DNA of 64,000 bases, taken from NCBI GenBank assembly GCA_013398615.1, contig VZSR01003803.1, forward strand, positions 6,667,475 to 6,731,474, read 5' to 3'. Made by a program: the position numbers and the translations under genes. Origin of the DNA: Brachypodius melanocephalos. Its lineage: Eukaryota; Chordata; Aves; Passeriformes; Pycnonotidae. Below are positions 35,601 through 48,107 of this stretch, one piece after another (position 1 is the first letter of the stretch; each line of letters opens with the position of its first letter). The notes under the pieces were generated by a model. That model did not search any database, was not told where the DNA came from, and saw nothing but the letters and a program-made list of their open reading frames with translations.

Positions 35601-38600
35601 CCACGTTTTTCTTTATGTGATGTAGTCCCCTTTGCCCTCAGCATTGTGCTTAAGGGCTCCTGCACTGGCCCTGGCCAATTTCCCTCATTTCAGCAGCTGC
35701 AACACCATAACGTTCTTGTTGACTAACTGAGCTCTCAGCCCCAGCCCAGGGACTCTGTAGATCAAGCTCCTCTTCCACGTTTCCCTGACACGGCTGCTGA
35801 CAGTGGTGTGATGGTTTGTCACATTTCCACCTGCTGAGCAGCCATTTAAGGAGCGATTGCACAAACTCTCTAGTGCCATTTCAACACATAAGTATCCACT
35901 TACCCCACATCTGTTAGCGCAACATCCTGCTCCACCTGCTCCCAGCATCATGAATGCCGGCAAAATAACCTGGAAGAAAAGCACGGGCTGAATTGGTGTG
36001 CAACACTTCTGCTGGGGTGGTTTTTAAATTCTAAGGGCTTGGGCATAATTTTCCTCAAATGCAAGTCACCTTCTGACTCTTCTCTGGGAGTTACACCTGC
36101 TTGGATGTTGGTGCTGCTGAAGAGTTACTCAGAAATAAGTGTGGGGTTACAGCCAGAGCTATCTGGCAAATTGCTGGTACATTTATTCTGATTGCTGAAG
36201 CTATACTGCTTTTTTCAGGGTATAAAAAGGCTCAGCACAGTATTGTTGGGGTTTTTTGTTTGGGAAAAAAAGTGTCAGTTTTGAGAAAATTGAATTTCTG
36301 CCCAGAAAAGATACATAGCTGGACTAAGAATTGTGTCAGTTTAAACCTCCTGAGCATTCTGGTCTGGATTATAATTAGGAAATCAGTCTTGAGCTTCCTG
36401 AAACAGATCTGACTTTGGTTTTGTTTTGTTTTTTGTGCTAAACTTCTAGAATACCTACAAGATGGACTTCAGTCAGTAGGGAACTTGCAGTTCACATCAG
36501 CTTTCTCCATGGTAATTAACAGGTGGAGCTGGACCAGTACAATCCAGTCAGTAACCATCTGTGACTCGGGATATAATGCTGCCTTACAGACACTCTGGAG
36601 TTAGGAAAAGTTGCCTTTAGTTTGGTAGCCAGAGGGCAAGAAAGCTTTTGTAGGCCTGGCTATGCAGCCAGCACACTCCCAACTGCCTTGTCTCTACGCA
36701 TCAGTGCTGGTTAAAGCATCTCAAAGAGCAGCACAAGTAAAGGAGCATTTAAGAAAGTACAAAATGGTTACCATAAAGTTAATGAAAGAAGGAGAACCCA
36801 AATCAAGCAGTCAATCAATCAATCAATCAAACAAACATAAAAGGTAAGAACTGTAAAAATGGCCTGACTAGATACTGACAAGATTTTTTCTCATGTAGGG
36901 CAGGTAGAGTAGAATATCCATGATGAACAAAGCCCATGGAATTTATGTGTGTAGTGTGAATATCTCTGTTCAACAGTGTGGGGCAGTGTTATGAAACTTG
37001 CTTAGATTTGTAGGCTTCTAAATATTTTTCAAAGGATTTATTCTCTGTTGACTTTTATGCACACCCCAGAGGTAACCTACAGCACCTGAAATGGTTGCTG
37101 GATCACATCTGGAAGCCTGCAGAAGTAGAGTATTGAAGTTAAAAAGGTGCTTCTCTTCCTGAAAAGACGTTCACTCTTAAATAGTCACAAATGGCCCCCA
37201 AAGCAGCCTCAGCCCCAATGTTCTGCTGTCTGGCACTCAGAAAAAGAGTTAATACCTCTGCCCATCAAACCAACATTCCTTTTCCTCCAGGCTGTCATTT
37301 TTCTTTCGAGGTTTCCCATCTAAGCAGCAAACAGTTTTGTGTCATCTATTAGCCTGGCTCAGGATGAAGGGTTTGCTTGGCAGCTTTCTTTTTATGCAGT
37401 GCCTGGTTATAAACACATGCCTTTTGACATGAGAATGAGAATCTGCTGGGTTTGGCTGTTGTCAGTAAAACAAGAGCTGTGTGTGAGCCATGGCTCAGTC
37501 AGGTATTTCCTTGTGTTGCACACAGGCTTTCCATGAGGGAAGATGTTACTATGACACATAGAGCCAGTCTTACTCTCTTTACATCCTAAATATTTGAAGT
37601 AAGGAAATTGAGAGGTTTCCATGTCATATAATTTCCATTAGAGATTCATCAGAGGAGGAAGAAAGGGTGGAGTTATCTACTCAGCCAAAGAATGTGGTGA
37701 TGACCTATGTATCAGTCTACAGATGAAGTTCTCAGGTGGAGGGAGGTTTACTGGCTCACAGAGCTAAGCCAGGCTGTTCTGAAGTTTCTCCCACAGTCTT
37801 GACTCTGGAGGCTGCGTCCAAGTTGTGGGGAGATTCTCCAAGATCAGGCAACCTGTTGGCATGACTTGCCTCAATTTCCTTTGGGAGGAAGCTAGGTGCA
37901 TGGGGGAACATATTGTGTCTTCATCTTTCCTCACTGTATTGTCAGGATATGGACCAGACTCCTGTTGTGGGACATCCTGTCCCTTGTTTTAACTCCTTAG
38001 GACACTGAGAAGCCAATCTTCGTTTTCCCATGCTTCCAGCACCTGGAAGATGGAGCTGATGATAATGCTTTCTTTCGCCTTACCCATGGGCATTCCTCAT
38101 GCTCTTTTCTGGAAAACGTGTACATTCAACAGCATTGTTTGTGGATCAGTAATTACTCCTAATGCCATGTTTTGAAGGTCAATGCAAATTTTTCCTCTCC
38201 TCTGACTAGCTGTTCTCATTTTTGATGTATGTGGTGCTGGCCACAGGCAAGTCTGTGTGGAAGCCTTGAAAGAAGGTGCATTTTCAATGAGCCAATGACG
38301 CTCTCAGGTCTAACATCTGCCTTTCCTTTCATTGAATGCCAATGACTCCTGGGCTTGCAGTGATACGAATTTTCCACAAGGTCTCTCATGTAGTTCCACT
38401 TCTTTCTTCTACAGACTCATGCTTATGTTCAAGCTTACGTGAGTAATAGGCCCAAGTGGTAGCCACAAGAAGAAGCAGACAAGCTGCTGGTGGAGAACAA
38501 TTTGTGGAATGATCTTATACCATGTCTCTGCTTTGGGAAAAATTAGTATGAACCAGATCCACTGCAGGCTTTCAATAGACTTAAGCAGCAGCTGCATCAT

Positions 38601-39606
38601 AGTCTGACGGTGAATGAGATTTATTTTTTTCTAAGTTAATTGTTCTTAAAAATACTTTTGTTTTTTGGCCAGCTCTGTGCCAGTTTGCCATCCTCCTAGT
38701 CCTGGTCGTATGCATGTTACTTGCTCAGTTTTTTAACTGCACTTGGGTAGGTAATTGAAAGAGCACAAAGGGAGCAGGCTTTCTGATGAACTGGAAAGAT
38801 AAGTATTCCCCAACCTGTTCCCTTCTAACCATGGATATTCACGTAAAAGTGATTTTTCCTGAGACCTGGAATGGAGAACTAGTTACAGAAGAGCACATTC
38901 AAACCAGATCCAACCCCAAAGAAGGTGGGTAGGAGTGTGGGAACAGGAGGCATTCAGCTTCTTAAGCCATTTGAACTCCATATTTGTAAAGTGTTAGCTG
39001 GATCTTGAACTAACACTTGCTGAAACATGTTTCAGTTTTTCCCTTAATGTTTTTGTGAATTGTGTGTACATAAAATCAGAAGGAGTTACGTGGGGGTGCA
39101 GACAATAGTGAAAACTCCCCATCTCCTGCTGAGCTTAGGATCTCAGCTTTGCTTTCACTCTCGGAGCATGAACACTCGTGTAGCTCTTCCCCACAGGGGG
39201 CAGTCAGGCTGAGTGCTTCTTTCTAACTTGAAGTCCTGATATTTATTTCAGAAATGTTTTGTATTTCTTTGACTAGGCACTTTTTTCACCTTAAATGCAT
39301 TTTCTCAGTTACAAACCAAATTTCTCATTTAAGCTGTTCACATTTTTATGACCTTTTTTTTTTTAACAGAGGTTTTCTTGGCCCCAAGTTTAAAACAAAA
39401 CAGAACAAAACTCATGAGAAACATTAATCTCTTACCAGTATCCCAGCTCCCAGAATGCCATGGAAAAACCAGACCAAATCAGTTATCTCGCTGAGCTGCA
39501 GTACTTGTCCATTGGGGAAGTACAAGAGAATGTTGGAGACAATGGCACATAGAGCCAGTGGGAAGAGGGTGATCCCAATGCACTTCGAACACTTCCCCGT
39601 GCACAT
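29469..39606 (-). CDS. Transmembrane 4 L6 family member (TM4SF1/4/5/18-like), 4 coding exons
   Basis: Exons 39606-39436, 35969-35904, 30549-30404 and 29670-29469 join into 585 nt, an intact 194-residue protein. Family members are about 200 residues long. It starts MCTGKCSKCIG, close to the MCTGKCARCVG of TM4SF5 and MCYGKCARCIG of TM4SF1. Membrane segments lie near residues 10-30, 44-66, 83-105 and 152-175. The large extracellular loop contains GPLC (C111) and TWSIC (C141), with sequons N124-D-T and N134-Q-T. The fourth segment LFSILLAIGVIEAVLCFIQV is strongly L6-like, followed by C182 and C185 and a basic RRRK. L6 proteins are tetraspan plasma-membrane organisers, some linked to cell migration or proliferation. 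The cytoplasmic loop between segments 2 and 3 is short and has only one CC pair. Mixed resemblance to TM4SF1, 5 and 18 prevents naming the orthologue. Confidence 0.9.
29671..30403 (-). other. TM4SF-like intron 3
   Basis: 733-nt GT-AG intron (GTGAGT...GTCACAG). No named content is seen. Confidence 0.8.
30404..30549 (-). CDS. TM4SF-like exon 3
   Basis: Encodes residues 80-127 plus two bases. It carries the third membrane segment (LLSVILSVLGFAGGAYCVV) and the start of the large loop (GPLCDTGDGEYLYPFRNDT). The acceptor is CCTTTCAG/ATGCTG and the donor CTGAA/GTGAGT. It was recognised from the MLxSVxxxxxGxxGxxYC pattern shared with other L6 proteins. Confidence 0.9.
34283..34345 (+). repeat. CR1 LINE extreme 3' tip
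   Basis: 'caggttggacttgatgaact' followed by 'tggaggttttttccaacctt' and 'aatgattctgtgattct' is the very end of a CR1 element. Only about 60 bases survive. Confidence 0.85.
34939..34970. repeat. Perfect 11-bp inverted repeat, 10-nt spacer
   Basis: TTATTAAGATG at 34939-34949 pairs exactly with CATCTTAATAA at 34960-34970. It would form a small AT-rich hairpin inside intron 2 of the TM4SF-like gene. Confidence 0.85.
35265..35281. repeat. A run of 17
   Basis: Homopolymer A run in the TM4SF-like intron 2. No retroposed body is recognisable beside it. Confidence 0.9.
35904..35969 (-). CDS. TM4SF-like exon 2 (66 nt)
   Basis: Encodes 22 codons, VILPAFMMLGAGGAGCCANRCG, which I do not quote further. 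It completes the second membrane segment and the cytoplasmic loop. The acceptor is TCTTCCAG/GTTATT and the donor TGTGGG/GTAAGT. Both ends are phase 0, matching exons 1 and 3. It is shorter than the equivalent exon that I recall for TM4SF1 and TM4SF4. Confidence 0.85.
35970..39435 (-). other. TM4SF-like intron 1
   Basis: 3.47-kb GT-AG intron. It contains a (TCAA)5 array at 36811-36830. No other repeat or exon was recognised. Confidence 0.75.
36811..36830. repeat. (TCAA)5 microsatellite
   Basis: Five perfect TCAA units followed by AACAAACA. A short simple repeat in the first intron of the TM4SF-like gene. Confidence 0.9.
39436..39606 (-). CDS. TM4SF-like exon 1 (start codon)
   Basis: Encodes residues 1-57, MCTGKCSKCIGITLFPLALC through WFFHGILGAGIL. 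The NILLYFPNG motif after the first membrane segment is diagnostic of the L6 family. The start context is GCTGCCATGT, with G at -3. The donor is ATACTG/GTAAGA, phase 0. Confidence 0.92.
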
Positions 39607-39609
39607 GGC

Positions 39610-40485
39610 AGCTCTCTGCTCAGGAAAGATATGGGGAGGTTTGGGTTACTGCAGTGCAGGGAGCACCAGATTTCAGCAGTTTTACTCTTTAATGAAAGAA
39701 GAATCAATTTTGTAGAAAGAAATGCTCCAGGTAAGACGTACACAGATGATCCTGTTCTACAGACTCTATTCCCATCAGAGAATTTATTTAAAATTTAATT
39801 ATTCAAAGCTGAGATGTTTAATTGAATTTATTTAAAATTGCAGGACTAAACCTCTGTTGGTCGGAAATTACCAGAGAGTTTCATTTTCTCTGTTAATGGA
39901 CAATTGTCTGTCTGTTTCGAATATCAGTAACAAAACCATGACCCCAGAAACAGATACCCTGGCTTCCAGTCAGGGCTAAGGCCTTGAGTGGAAGGGGAGA
40001 TAGATGTCCTGGGTTTTCTGGGACCACTGTCTTGGGAAGCTGATTTGAAATTTCTTGCACTGAAGGTCTAGAAGGGCAGGAAATAGCTACCAAGTGAATA
40101 GATACTATGTGAATGTTCAACCCTGCCTTGGCACTGGGACAAACAGGGAAGCCTCCCCAGGGTGCCTACTAGCTGCATTTCCTCTATTTCAGTCAAAAAT
40201 ACACCCTCAGCAAGAATTGGAGAAATATTTATTACTGTTTACTGAGACATGCTTCTTCTGCACATAAAGGTAGATAAGACTGTGGATTACAGGCCTGTTT
40301 GGCACCCACCCTGAAATATCTGAAAACCTGCAATCTTGTCTAATTCTGTGTCTATTCACTAAGGGCAGGTCAAAAAGCCATCCCATCTCATTTTCAGAGA
40401 TCTGTCATAACATACAGTAGCTTAGTAGTTCATAGCATTCAGGTTGGTTTTTAAAATCAAAGGATCAACATAAATGAAGCACTGG
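39610..40485. other. Upstream flank of the TM4SF-like gene
   Basis: The minus-strand promoter of the TM4SF-like gene should lie here. It is AT-rich (39780-39840) with no CpG island. I cannot fix a transcription start or a TATA box from the sequence alone. Confidence 0.45.
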
Positions 40486-40489
40486 TTGA

Positions 40490-40860
40490 GAGAGGTCTCT
40501 ACAGGTGTCCAGTCTGACCTCCTGCTGAAAGCAGGACTACCACCAACAGTAGGTCACTGTGTCAGCCACAGCTTTGTGTAGTTGAGCTTTAAAAACCCCC
40601 AAGGATGGAGCCACCACCACCTCTCTGGGTGACCTGTTGGAGGGTTGACTAATCTCTTGATGAAAAAGTCTTTTCTCATGTCCAATCTGAATCTCCAAAG
40701 CTGTAAACAGGGCTGTTGCTCCTCATTATATCACCTCACACCACTCCATCATCTCTGTCACCCCCGCAGTTTTTCATAGGCTGTTATTAGACACCTCTTC
40801 ACCAAGAGTCTGCAACCTCAGCTCACACTGCACCCATGCTGTGATCTACGGCCAGAGAGA
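40490..40860 (-). repeat. CR1 LINE fragment, reverse orientation
   Basis: 'ggtgtccagtctgacctcct', 'gctgaaagcaggactacc', 'aaacccccaaggatggag', 'tctctgggtgacctgttg', 'gatgaaaaagtcttttctca' and 'tgtccaatctgaatctccaa' follow the order of a complemented CR1 3' region. It is from a different subfamily than the copies at 24.6 and 57.9 kb. Confidence 0.85.
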
Positions 40861-40864
40861 AAAC

Positions 40865-43800
40865 CTGGTAACTACAAAAGTGGATCCACAGATCTATCTC
40901 CATGTCAGTTTGGAAATTTCAGACTACTGGTTCAGAGATTATTGAACTTGAATACTACTTTCAACTTTATAGCACAAACTGATCACAACTTCTTCATGAC
41001 GTTTTATCATAGCTTCATTCCAGCTCAAGACTTTCAAATGCATAAAAATATAAAATGTGCGTGAAAATACAAAATACCAAGCTGTGGACTCCTCAAAGAG
41101 AACTTTCAGTTTATGCCAAAAAGGGCTTTGCTCTCCTGTGAGTAAGTTACCAAATGCAAGAGAAGGAAAAGGACTTGGACATACACCATTTCATGCACAC
41201 ACAGATACCTTTACTTGTTATTTGCAAATAGTTTTTGTAATAACTGAGGCAGTCAGCAGTGAAATGTCCCTCAATTTACTCATGTGCATTGGCTAATCCA
41301 GAAAGTTTTATGACAACGATTGGTGTGGAGAAGGTATTAAGCAGGCTAGGAACACAGAAATCAATCAAGGTTGGGTTCCCAAGCAGGAAAAAAGCCCTGG
41401 TGAAAGGTAGCTTGAAGCCATTTGAAAAAGCCAGAGACAGGCTAAAACAGACAGGTGACAGAATGAAGACAATGAGGAGATAAGGTAAGATATCAGGAGA
41501 GATGTCCTCAGACCTCTTCAGCTGAGAGGGAAAACAGAAAAACTTTATGGGGTGTGATTATATTGCTGTGAAGCAGCTGTGGCTGCCAGAGACGACTTCT
41601 AGTTTGTATTTCTATAGCAAAAAATTTGCATTGTTCTCTGCTGCTGTGAGTTCAACAGGAGCACTGTGCTTATATGCCTTTTCTTCCGAGCACTTTGTAT
41701 TCCTGTTGAGCTTTGTAATCCGTCTTTAAAATAAGCTAACTGGCATTGAACTATTCCAGATGGGATCATTTTTAACAGAGATACTTCTGTGTTTGTTACC
41801 TGTTGTTTATACAGTGCTCAAAATTTGGCAAAGCATTTTGCAAGCCTCTGGAAAAAGCCCTAGCTCAAAGAGATAAAAATCTAAACAGACCAACAATGTG
41901 CAATTGAAAGATGAAGTGGGGAATGCGAATGGAGGAAAATGAAAACAATGCTAGATATTTCACCTGCCTTTCAAATAACCAATGTCTAGGTTATTTTTTT
42001 TTACACTGAATCTTGCCTGCCTGCTTTCCCATCTGATTCCAGCTTTAGCTTTTCCATTTGTTTGCCCAGCCTCACCTACTTCCCCTCCCCAGGGAGAAGC
42101 AAACAAGCACAGGCACAGCCTAGACTCCTTCTACTAAGCCTTGTAGTTGAGTTATAAATTCTCTTCTACATCTTTCGTACATCGCTGGAGGGCCCAGTTC
42201 TTGTACGGCACAAAGCAACATGAAGCTTCTTTGGCTGGAAGGGCTGGGGGTTCCAGCCCATTCCCTCTGACCTATCTCAATACCACTTCAAACTGCAGGG
42301 AGACCTTACCTAAACAACAATCACCAGACCTAGTGAGAGCCTCTACCACCAAAATCAATGCCGCTTTGCCACCTGTGCACGTCAGAGGATCCTGCACGCG
42401 TTATTACAGCTTAGGAAAACACTCTGGTTTGCCAGAAGCACTTAAAACACTTTATTGATTCACCAAACAAAAGCACATTCTACGGCTTCATTAAGCAAGG
42501 CGGCTAGAGCAAGCTTCTAATTTTTTTGTGAGGTTTTTAGAAAGTCTTGCTTTTTAATGCTACAGTAAGCATGTAAATACTTTTGCTTACCTTCTAAAAC
42601 CGGGCTAAGATGGCCTCCAGAGTTCCCCACAGCTGGATTCAGGCTTTCCAGCTCCCCTCTCCTGGAGCGTGGCCGTCTGAGCGAGGCACGGTGATGTTTT
42701 CGGGTGACAGCCTCTATTAAACAAATAGCTGTTTCTGTCTGAGAATGAGGAAATACCCCAAGTGATCCCTGGTTGGCCAGCACAAGGTTGGCGTGTCACC
42801 CGCAGTTATTGATTATTTTAAGGCAGTGTTCCAATGGTCAATGCCTCAGCCCCTGGGACACGTGGATTGGAGCAGAGGAGACCTTTTTGCAGCTGTAACC
42901 ATTTCAACTGTGTGGAGTTTGGCAGAAGAGGAAAGCCAGGAGATGGCAGGGGAACAAGTACCTGGCAAGAAAATGTGGTTGGAGCATGAGGTGGTGGCAC
43001 AGCAAAGTCTGGCCATTGGTGTGGTGTCATCCTCTGCACACCAGGCTGTGGCTGTTAAAATTCAGTACTGGCTGTGCTCCAAAACATGCTGTTGGGAGAG
43101 TTAGGTGAGGAGAATTGGAATGGGAGGGGAAGAAGATTCACAATAAGACAGTAGAAAAAGGAGAAAGAAGGACAGACAGATTGGGGAGAGAGATGTGACC
43201 AAGGGAAGCAAGGAAACAAAAAACTACACTGTTCCAAGGAGGAAAGAGTGAGAATATGGAAGGGAAACTGAAAATTTGCTTTGGCAGTGGAGAAAATAAA
43301 GGTAGAAGAGACACTAGGGATGGGCTAAGAAATGTAAAACACAATGATGAGTATTAAGACATTAAAATTGAACTGAGAGAAGACTCATGCCAAGGATAAA
43401 GGGAGTTTCTTTTGTAGAAAATGTGATGATAATAATAACTGTTAAAATATGTCTTTAAAAAACTTTAAAACATAGAAATATATATGTTACTTGGTAGGTC
43501 AGACTTGGCCCCAGTTGCGCTGGGAATATATCCAGATTCCTCCCTTCAACTGAAAACATCCCCTCTCTGACAAGCATCTGCATCCTCACCTTTCACCTTC
43601 ATCCTCTAAATTTGCTAGGAAAGATTGGTTGTGAAGGGTAGAATTCATCTCATGTGATTTTGGGCGTAGGTGTCAACCTAGGCTGTGCTTATTTCTCATG
43701 AGAGAAACAGACACTTCTAAGGTAAAGAATCACAAGATCTATTTAAGGAATTACTGTAAGGTTATAGTAAATCGTTAATGGTAAAAGAATCTCACCACTT

Positions 43801-46800
43801 GTTCAGGTCTAGATGTCAGAATCTGTCGTCACATGAATTGCATCTGTGAGGACTATCACGATGGCAGAGTGACTGCAAAAACACCAGGAATTCAGTCCCT
43901 GGTTGCATATTTAATATAAATGATAATATCCAATTATCACAGACTCACAGTCAGTGAAAATCTTGAGTGATCTCAGAGGGATCTCAGGCAAAGAACCTTC
44001 ATTAAAATGTAGACGAAGAGGAAAACTGAACTAACTCAGTGAATCTAATGCCCCAAACTTCAGCTGACATCAGCAGCAACAGCCTTTAACCATGTTTTTT
44101 GTGGCAGTGCTTCAACCCCAAGGGAAAGGAACAAAGTAATTGTCATACAATCTTCAGACAGGACAAAGGCACCAGGTCTAGTGACATTTAAAGCAGTTAA
44201 AAAATTAACTTTAGAACATCTTAAAGACCATCAGCAATTTGCACTGACAGCTGGAACAACTGGAGGGACCTGCCAGCTCATGTAGAGAGTTAAGACGCAA
44301 ATGAGGGAACTTCATAATGATACTTAAGATGAACCCTGCCCCTAAATCTCATATCCTGGTTGCTTGGAGTTTTTATGGACTTTAACTCCAAAATATCTCT
44401 CAGGCACCACCTTTCCCATCTTCACATACCCAACACCCTAAGCTGGGCTCAGCATCCTTCATTTTGATTCTGCTTTTCTCTGTTTTTGCCTGGCTCATAC
44501 TCCTCCAGGATGATGTGCAAACCTCACCTCTGTGGTTTCTCACCTGTACTGTCTCCCCAGCATTACACATTCTTTTACTGACCTTTTTCATTTTCTTCTC
44601 TGCACTTTCCAAAGTTTGTCTATTGACAATGTAGATTTTAAAATGTTTGGGGCAAGTTCAATGTTTTCATCTACATTTATATAACACTTATGTGCTTGGG
44701 GGCTCAACCAAAGACCAGTGCTTCTAATTGCTACAGAAAAAAACAAAATACTAGTAAGCTACATTGAACTCTATTTTCTTACTGATTCAAGAATATCTTT
44801 AGATGTGTTCATTACTGAGTAGGATCTACATTCAGTCTTTGATGAGTTCTGTGCTAAGTACTGCTCATTTTGAGGCACAGGAAGAATGACAAAAAGAACA
44901 TAAAAAATCTGTATTAACACCAGGCATCCTGACTCCTACCTGTTTTTCTAAAGCGACAGACTCACCCAGAAGAAATGAAAGCAAGCAAGCTCTAAAACAC
45001 TTAGAAACACTGAGATTTGTCTGTGAAGTGTTTAGTGGCTAAGCTGGGTGTATAAAATTGTGTACATCTGTTTTGCCCCCTGCAATATTGACTTTTAAGG
45101 CAATGAAAGCATTTTGTGTTCCACTGATCAATGCCTCCTGATTATATTGACTTACTGTACAGCTGTTTTGATCCTCCTTTTATTTCTACCCTTTTAGCCA
45201 TAAATTCTTTATTAATTTTCCAGTTACATGTAGTAGCATGGGAACTGAAGAGGGGAACTGAGAGAGGAACTGTACATATTTGAAAAATGTTGTTCATCAT
45301 GATAGGAGCAAAAACAGTTCTAGCCCCACAATTTCCCTGAGTGGTGCAATGTGAGAAACTGAAGAATCACAGCCCCGTGCAGGTTTTTGAAGGGCATATC
45401 TGACTGCCCACTTACTCTATTAATTGATCTGCCCCATTTGGAGCGTGGCTGCTGCGCACTAAGGAAAAATGGCCTTTTTGCTCTTGGTATAATGTGGAAA
45501 AAGGAGCAAGGCAGCTCTGTTCCCATCTATTCTTGTACAAAACTTAAGTGATTGCTCTGAAGTCACAGCTTTATTCTGAGTACACAGTGACACTCCACTC
45601 AATTTAGTTTATTCCATTTTGACACAAATTATTTCTGGCTGCCATTTCCTGTGACACTTTGCTGTTAATGTTCCCTTCAACTGAGAGAGAGGGAGGTTAT
45701 TTTCCTGAGATCAGACTGCTGTTAGGAAATTTAACTGCTGTTAAGAAGCTTTTTTCCGAGATGAGCTAGCTCTGAGAAGGTCCATATGCTCGGGCATTGC
45801 AGGTAACCTGGCCTGAAGTTCCAGCTGTCCCTGTTTCTCCTGCAGCAGTGTGCAGGTGCCCAGCTGAAGCTCCCTGCCTGTATCCAAGAGCATGCAGATG
45901 CTCTGTTAAGGTAGAAACAGGAAGATGGAAATGGCACTACCAGCGTTATCCAGGTTTTCCTTTATCTGGAATATCCAAGACTCGCATGACCCGGGCCACA
46001 AAGAGCTGATTGCATGGCAAAAGTATTGAGGAAGCTGAGAAACACCTCAGTGTGAAAAGGCTCATGATGTGAATCAGATCAGAGACAACCAGAAAACAAC
46101 TACATTTAATGACTGAGTGCTGCAAGTTAATTTTTTATAGTAGGGACATCTATGAGTCTGAAGAAGTGGAATGGAAGTTATTCTGGACAAATTTTGAAAT
46201 AGGCTCCCTGCACTCTTTGGGAGTGTGTTCACTGCATTGCACCACCATGCACTGGTGGTCCCAACCCACAACATATGCTGGACATGCACTTAGCAGCAAC
46301 AACAGTCACAAGGATGGATCTTTCCTTGTCTTCCATGTTACCTATTTTTCATTTCCCCCCTCTTCTTTCTTTTATCTTGTCTCTCCTTTTATGCATAATC
46401 CCCTTTCCTACATACTTCGACTCTCTCTGCTTCCTGAGATGACACCCTGTTCTGCACACTTTTGCCCCTGCAACAGCAGCACTTGCATCATTGCCCCTAG
46501 GGACACTTGCACCACTACCAAGAGACAGTCTTTAGGAAATAAACCCCATCATTATCAGTTACTCTGTGACCCCAGGGCACCCCTGGGTGGCACAGCCAAC
46601 CCACTGCAGAAGCACCTTCTAGGGTGAGGAGTATGGTCCTGAGACAACACGCAGTGAGCTCTGCCCATCTGACAAAGCATTATCCATTGCTTGCTTGTGT
46701 GTATGCATGTTCATCTCATTTATAACAAAGCTTCTTTTATTTCATTACCTGAGTGGTTTGCCCAGGGACAGCACTGTACCAATCCCAATGTTTAGTAAAA

Positions 46801-48105
46801 TAGCAATGAACTATGACCTGTGGCCAAGGGTTGTTTGTACTCCCAACACAGAACAACACTGTCACTATCCAATATTAAAATAATTAGAGGTTTGTGCTTT
46901 CATTTTGCTGGTTTCGTGCAACACTTCTCTGTGGTTTTGGCTGAAAGGCATTTCTCATCCATATGTTTTGACACCTGGGTTTGCCCAAGAATGTGCTTAG
47001 GAAAAGAGTGAATTAGGAGCTAAAAGTAGTACTGAGTGGAAAATGCCCTATTTGCCTGAGCAAACAGGAGAAATCTGACTGGTAATCCTTCTCCTCCCTT
47101 CCTCTCTTGCCCTGAACTACCTCAGGTTTCTTAGGAAGTCTTCAGTAATGAAGAACAAATATTGGGAATATGCTGAAGATTTATGTGGTTTGTCAAAAAA
47201 TGCTCGTTGTATTTTTATAGATGTTTGATGCTGTCATGAGGGAAGCTTTTTGTAGTCCAGAGTGCTGGTTTTGGTCAGACTGAGAGATGTAGCTTATCCA
47301 GGTAACTTGAAAGAGATTACAAATTTCTGTGCAAGGCTGAGGCACCTTGGGCAATGACTGCCACCAGAATGGAAGAGGAGGGCAACACCCACGAGGTCAG
47401 AAGTGACCATTAAGTGTTTTGTTATTGCAAAGGGCACTGTTCTCTCGTTTACCATCTCCATCTGGTTTTGTGCCAAAAGGAAAAAAAAGGAAAATCAATA
47501 CTAGCTCTGTGTGTGTAATTGTGATGTTTTGAACATGCTCGTGAGGCCAGGTTTGTAGCAAGAATTACTGCTTGCTAGTAGAAGTACTTACTACTTACTT
47601 TGCCTGTTTCAGAGAAATTAATATATGTGGGAAAATTGGATTAGCCTTTGGAAATACAGCTGGTTTTCAGATCCTGAGGTTTGTTTCTTTCCATCTGGTG
47701 CTAGCTGATTTAGGAAAGGACAATCCATCCCCTTGCTGACTCCAAAGTTGTTAGTTGTTTGCATCAATTGTGGGACAGGATAGTGTTTAAAATCTCCACA
47801 TACATAACAGAAGGGCCTGAGACAATTAAGTCAATATTTCCCAAAATGGGAAGTGCTTTTGGGCATTTCTTAGCACTGCATGGATTTCTGAAAAGGATTC
47901 TCTGCTTTCACAAACACATCCCAGATTTTCCCAGAAATTAGGCAATCTTCTTGAAATTATTTATTCTTTGCTGTCTGTATGTCCACTGAAAGGCAGATTC
48001 AAGGCTTTTTTTGAGGGTGAAGGGATGTTGAGGAAAGTGGGCTGCAGGCATTTTTTTTGGTGTGTAAAGTTAGGCAGACATAATTAAAGGTCCTTTCTGA
48101 AAAGG
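40865..48105. other. Non-coding stretch, no gene recognised
   Basis: Seven kilobases without an exon that I can support. The stretch 43085-43345 is strikingly purine-rich on the plus strand. The longest open frame (46109-46627, plus, 172 codons) has no recognisable domain or splice context, so I leave it out. Confidence 0.5.
43085..43345 (+). repeat. Purine-rich tract
   Basis: About 260 bases dominated by A and G, with GGAGAAAG, GGGGAGAGAG and GAAGGAAAG-type words and only scattered pyrimidines. It is not a perfect tandem repeat. Such tracts can be low-complexity relics or adopt unusual structures; here only composition is seen. Confidence 0.6.
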
Positions 48106-48107
48106 AG

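Larger units (their letters stand above)
30550..35903 (-). other. TM4SF-like intron 2
   Basis: 5.35-kb GT-AG intron. It holds a CR1 3' tip (34283-34345), an 11-bp inverted repeat (34939-34970) and an A run (35265-35281). Pyrimidine-rich DNA lies around 32700-32920. No extra exon of this family was seen. Confidence 0.75.

Noticed and set aside
38409..38600. Possible extra exon in TM4SF-like intron 1 (hydrophobic minus-strand frame)
   Set aside because: Hydrophobic but without L6 motifs, and inserting it would disrupt the second membrane segment that exons 1 and 2 already complete in phase 0.
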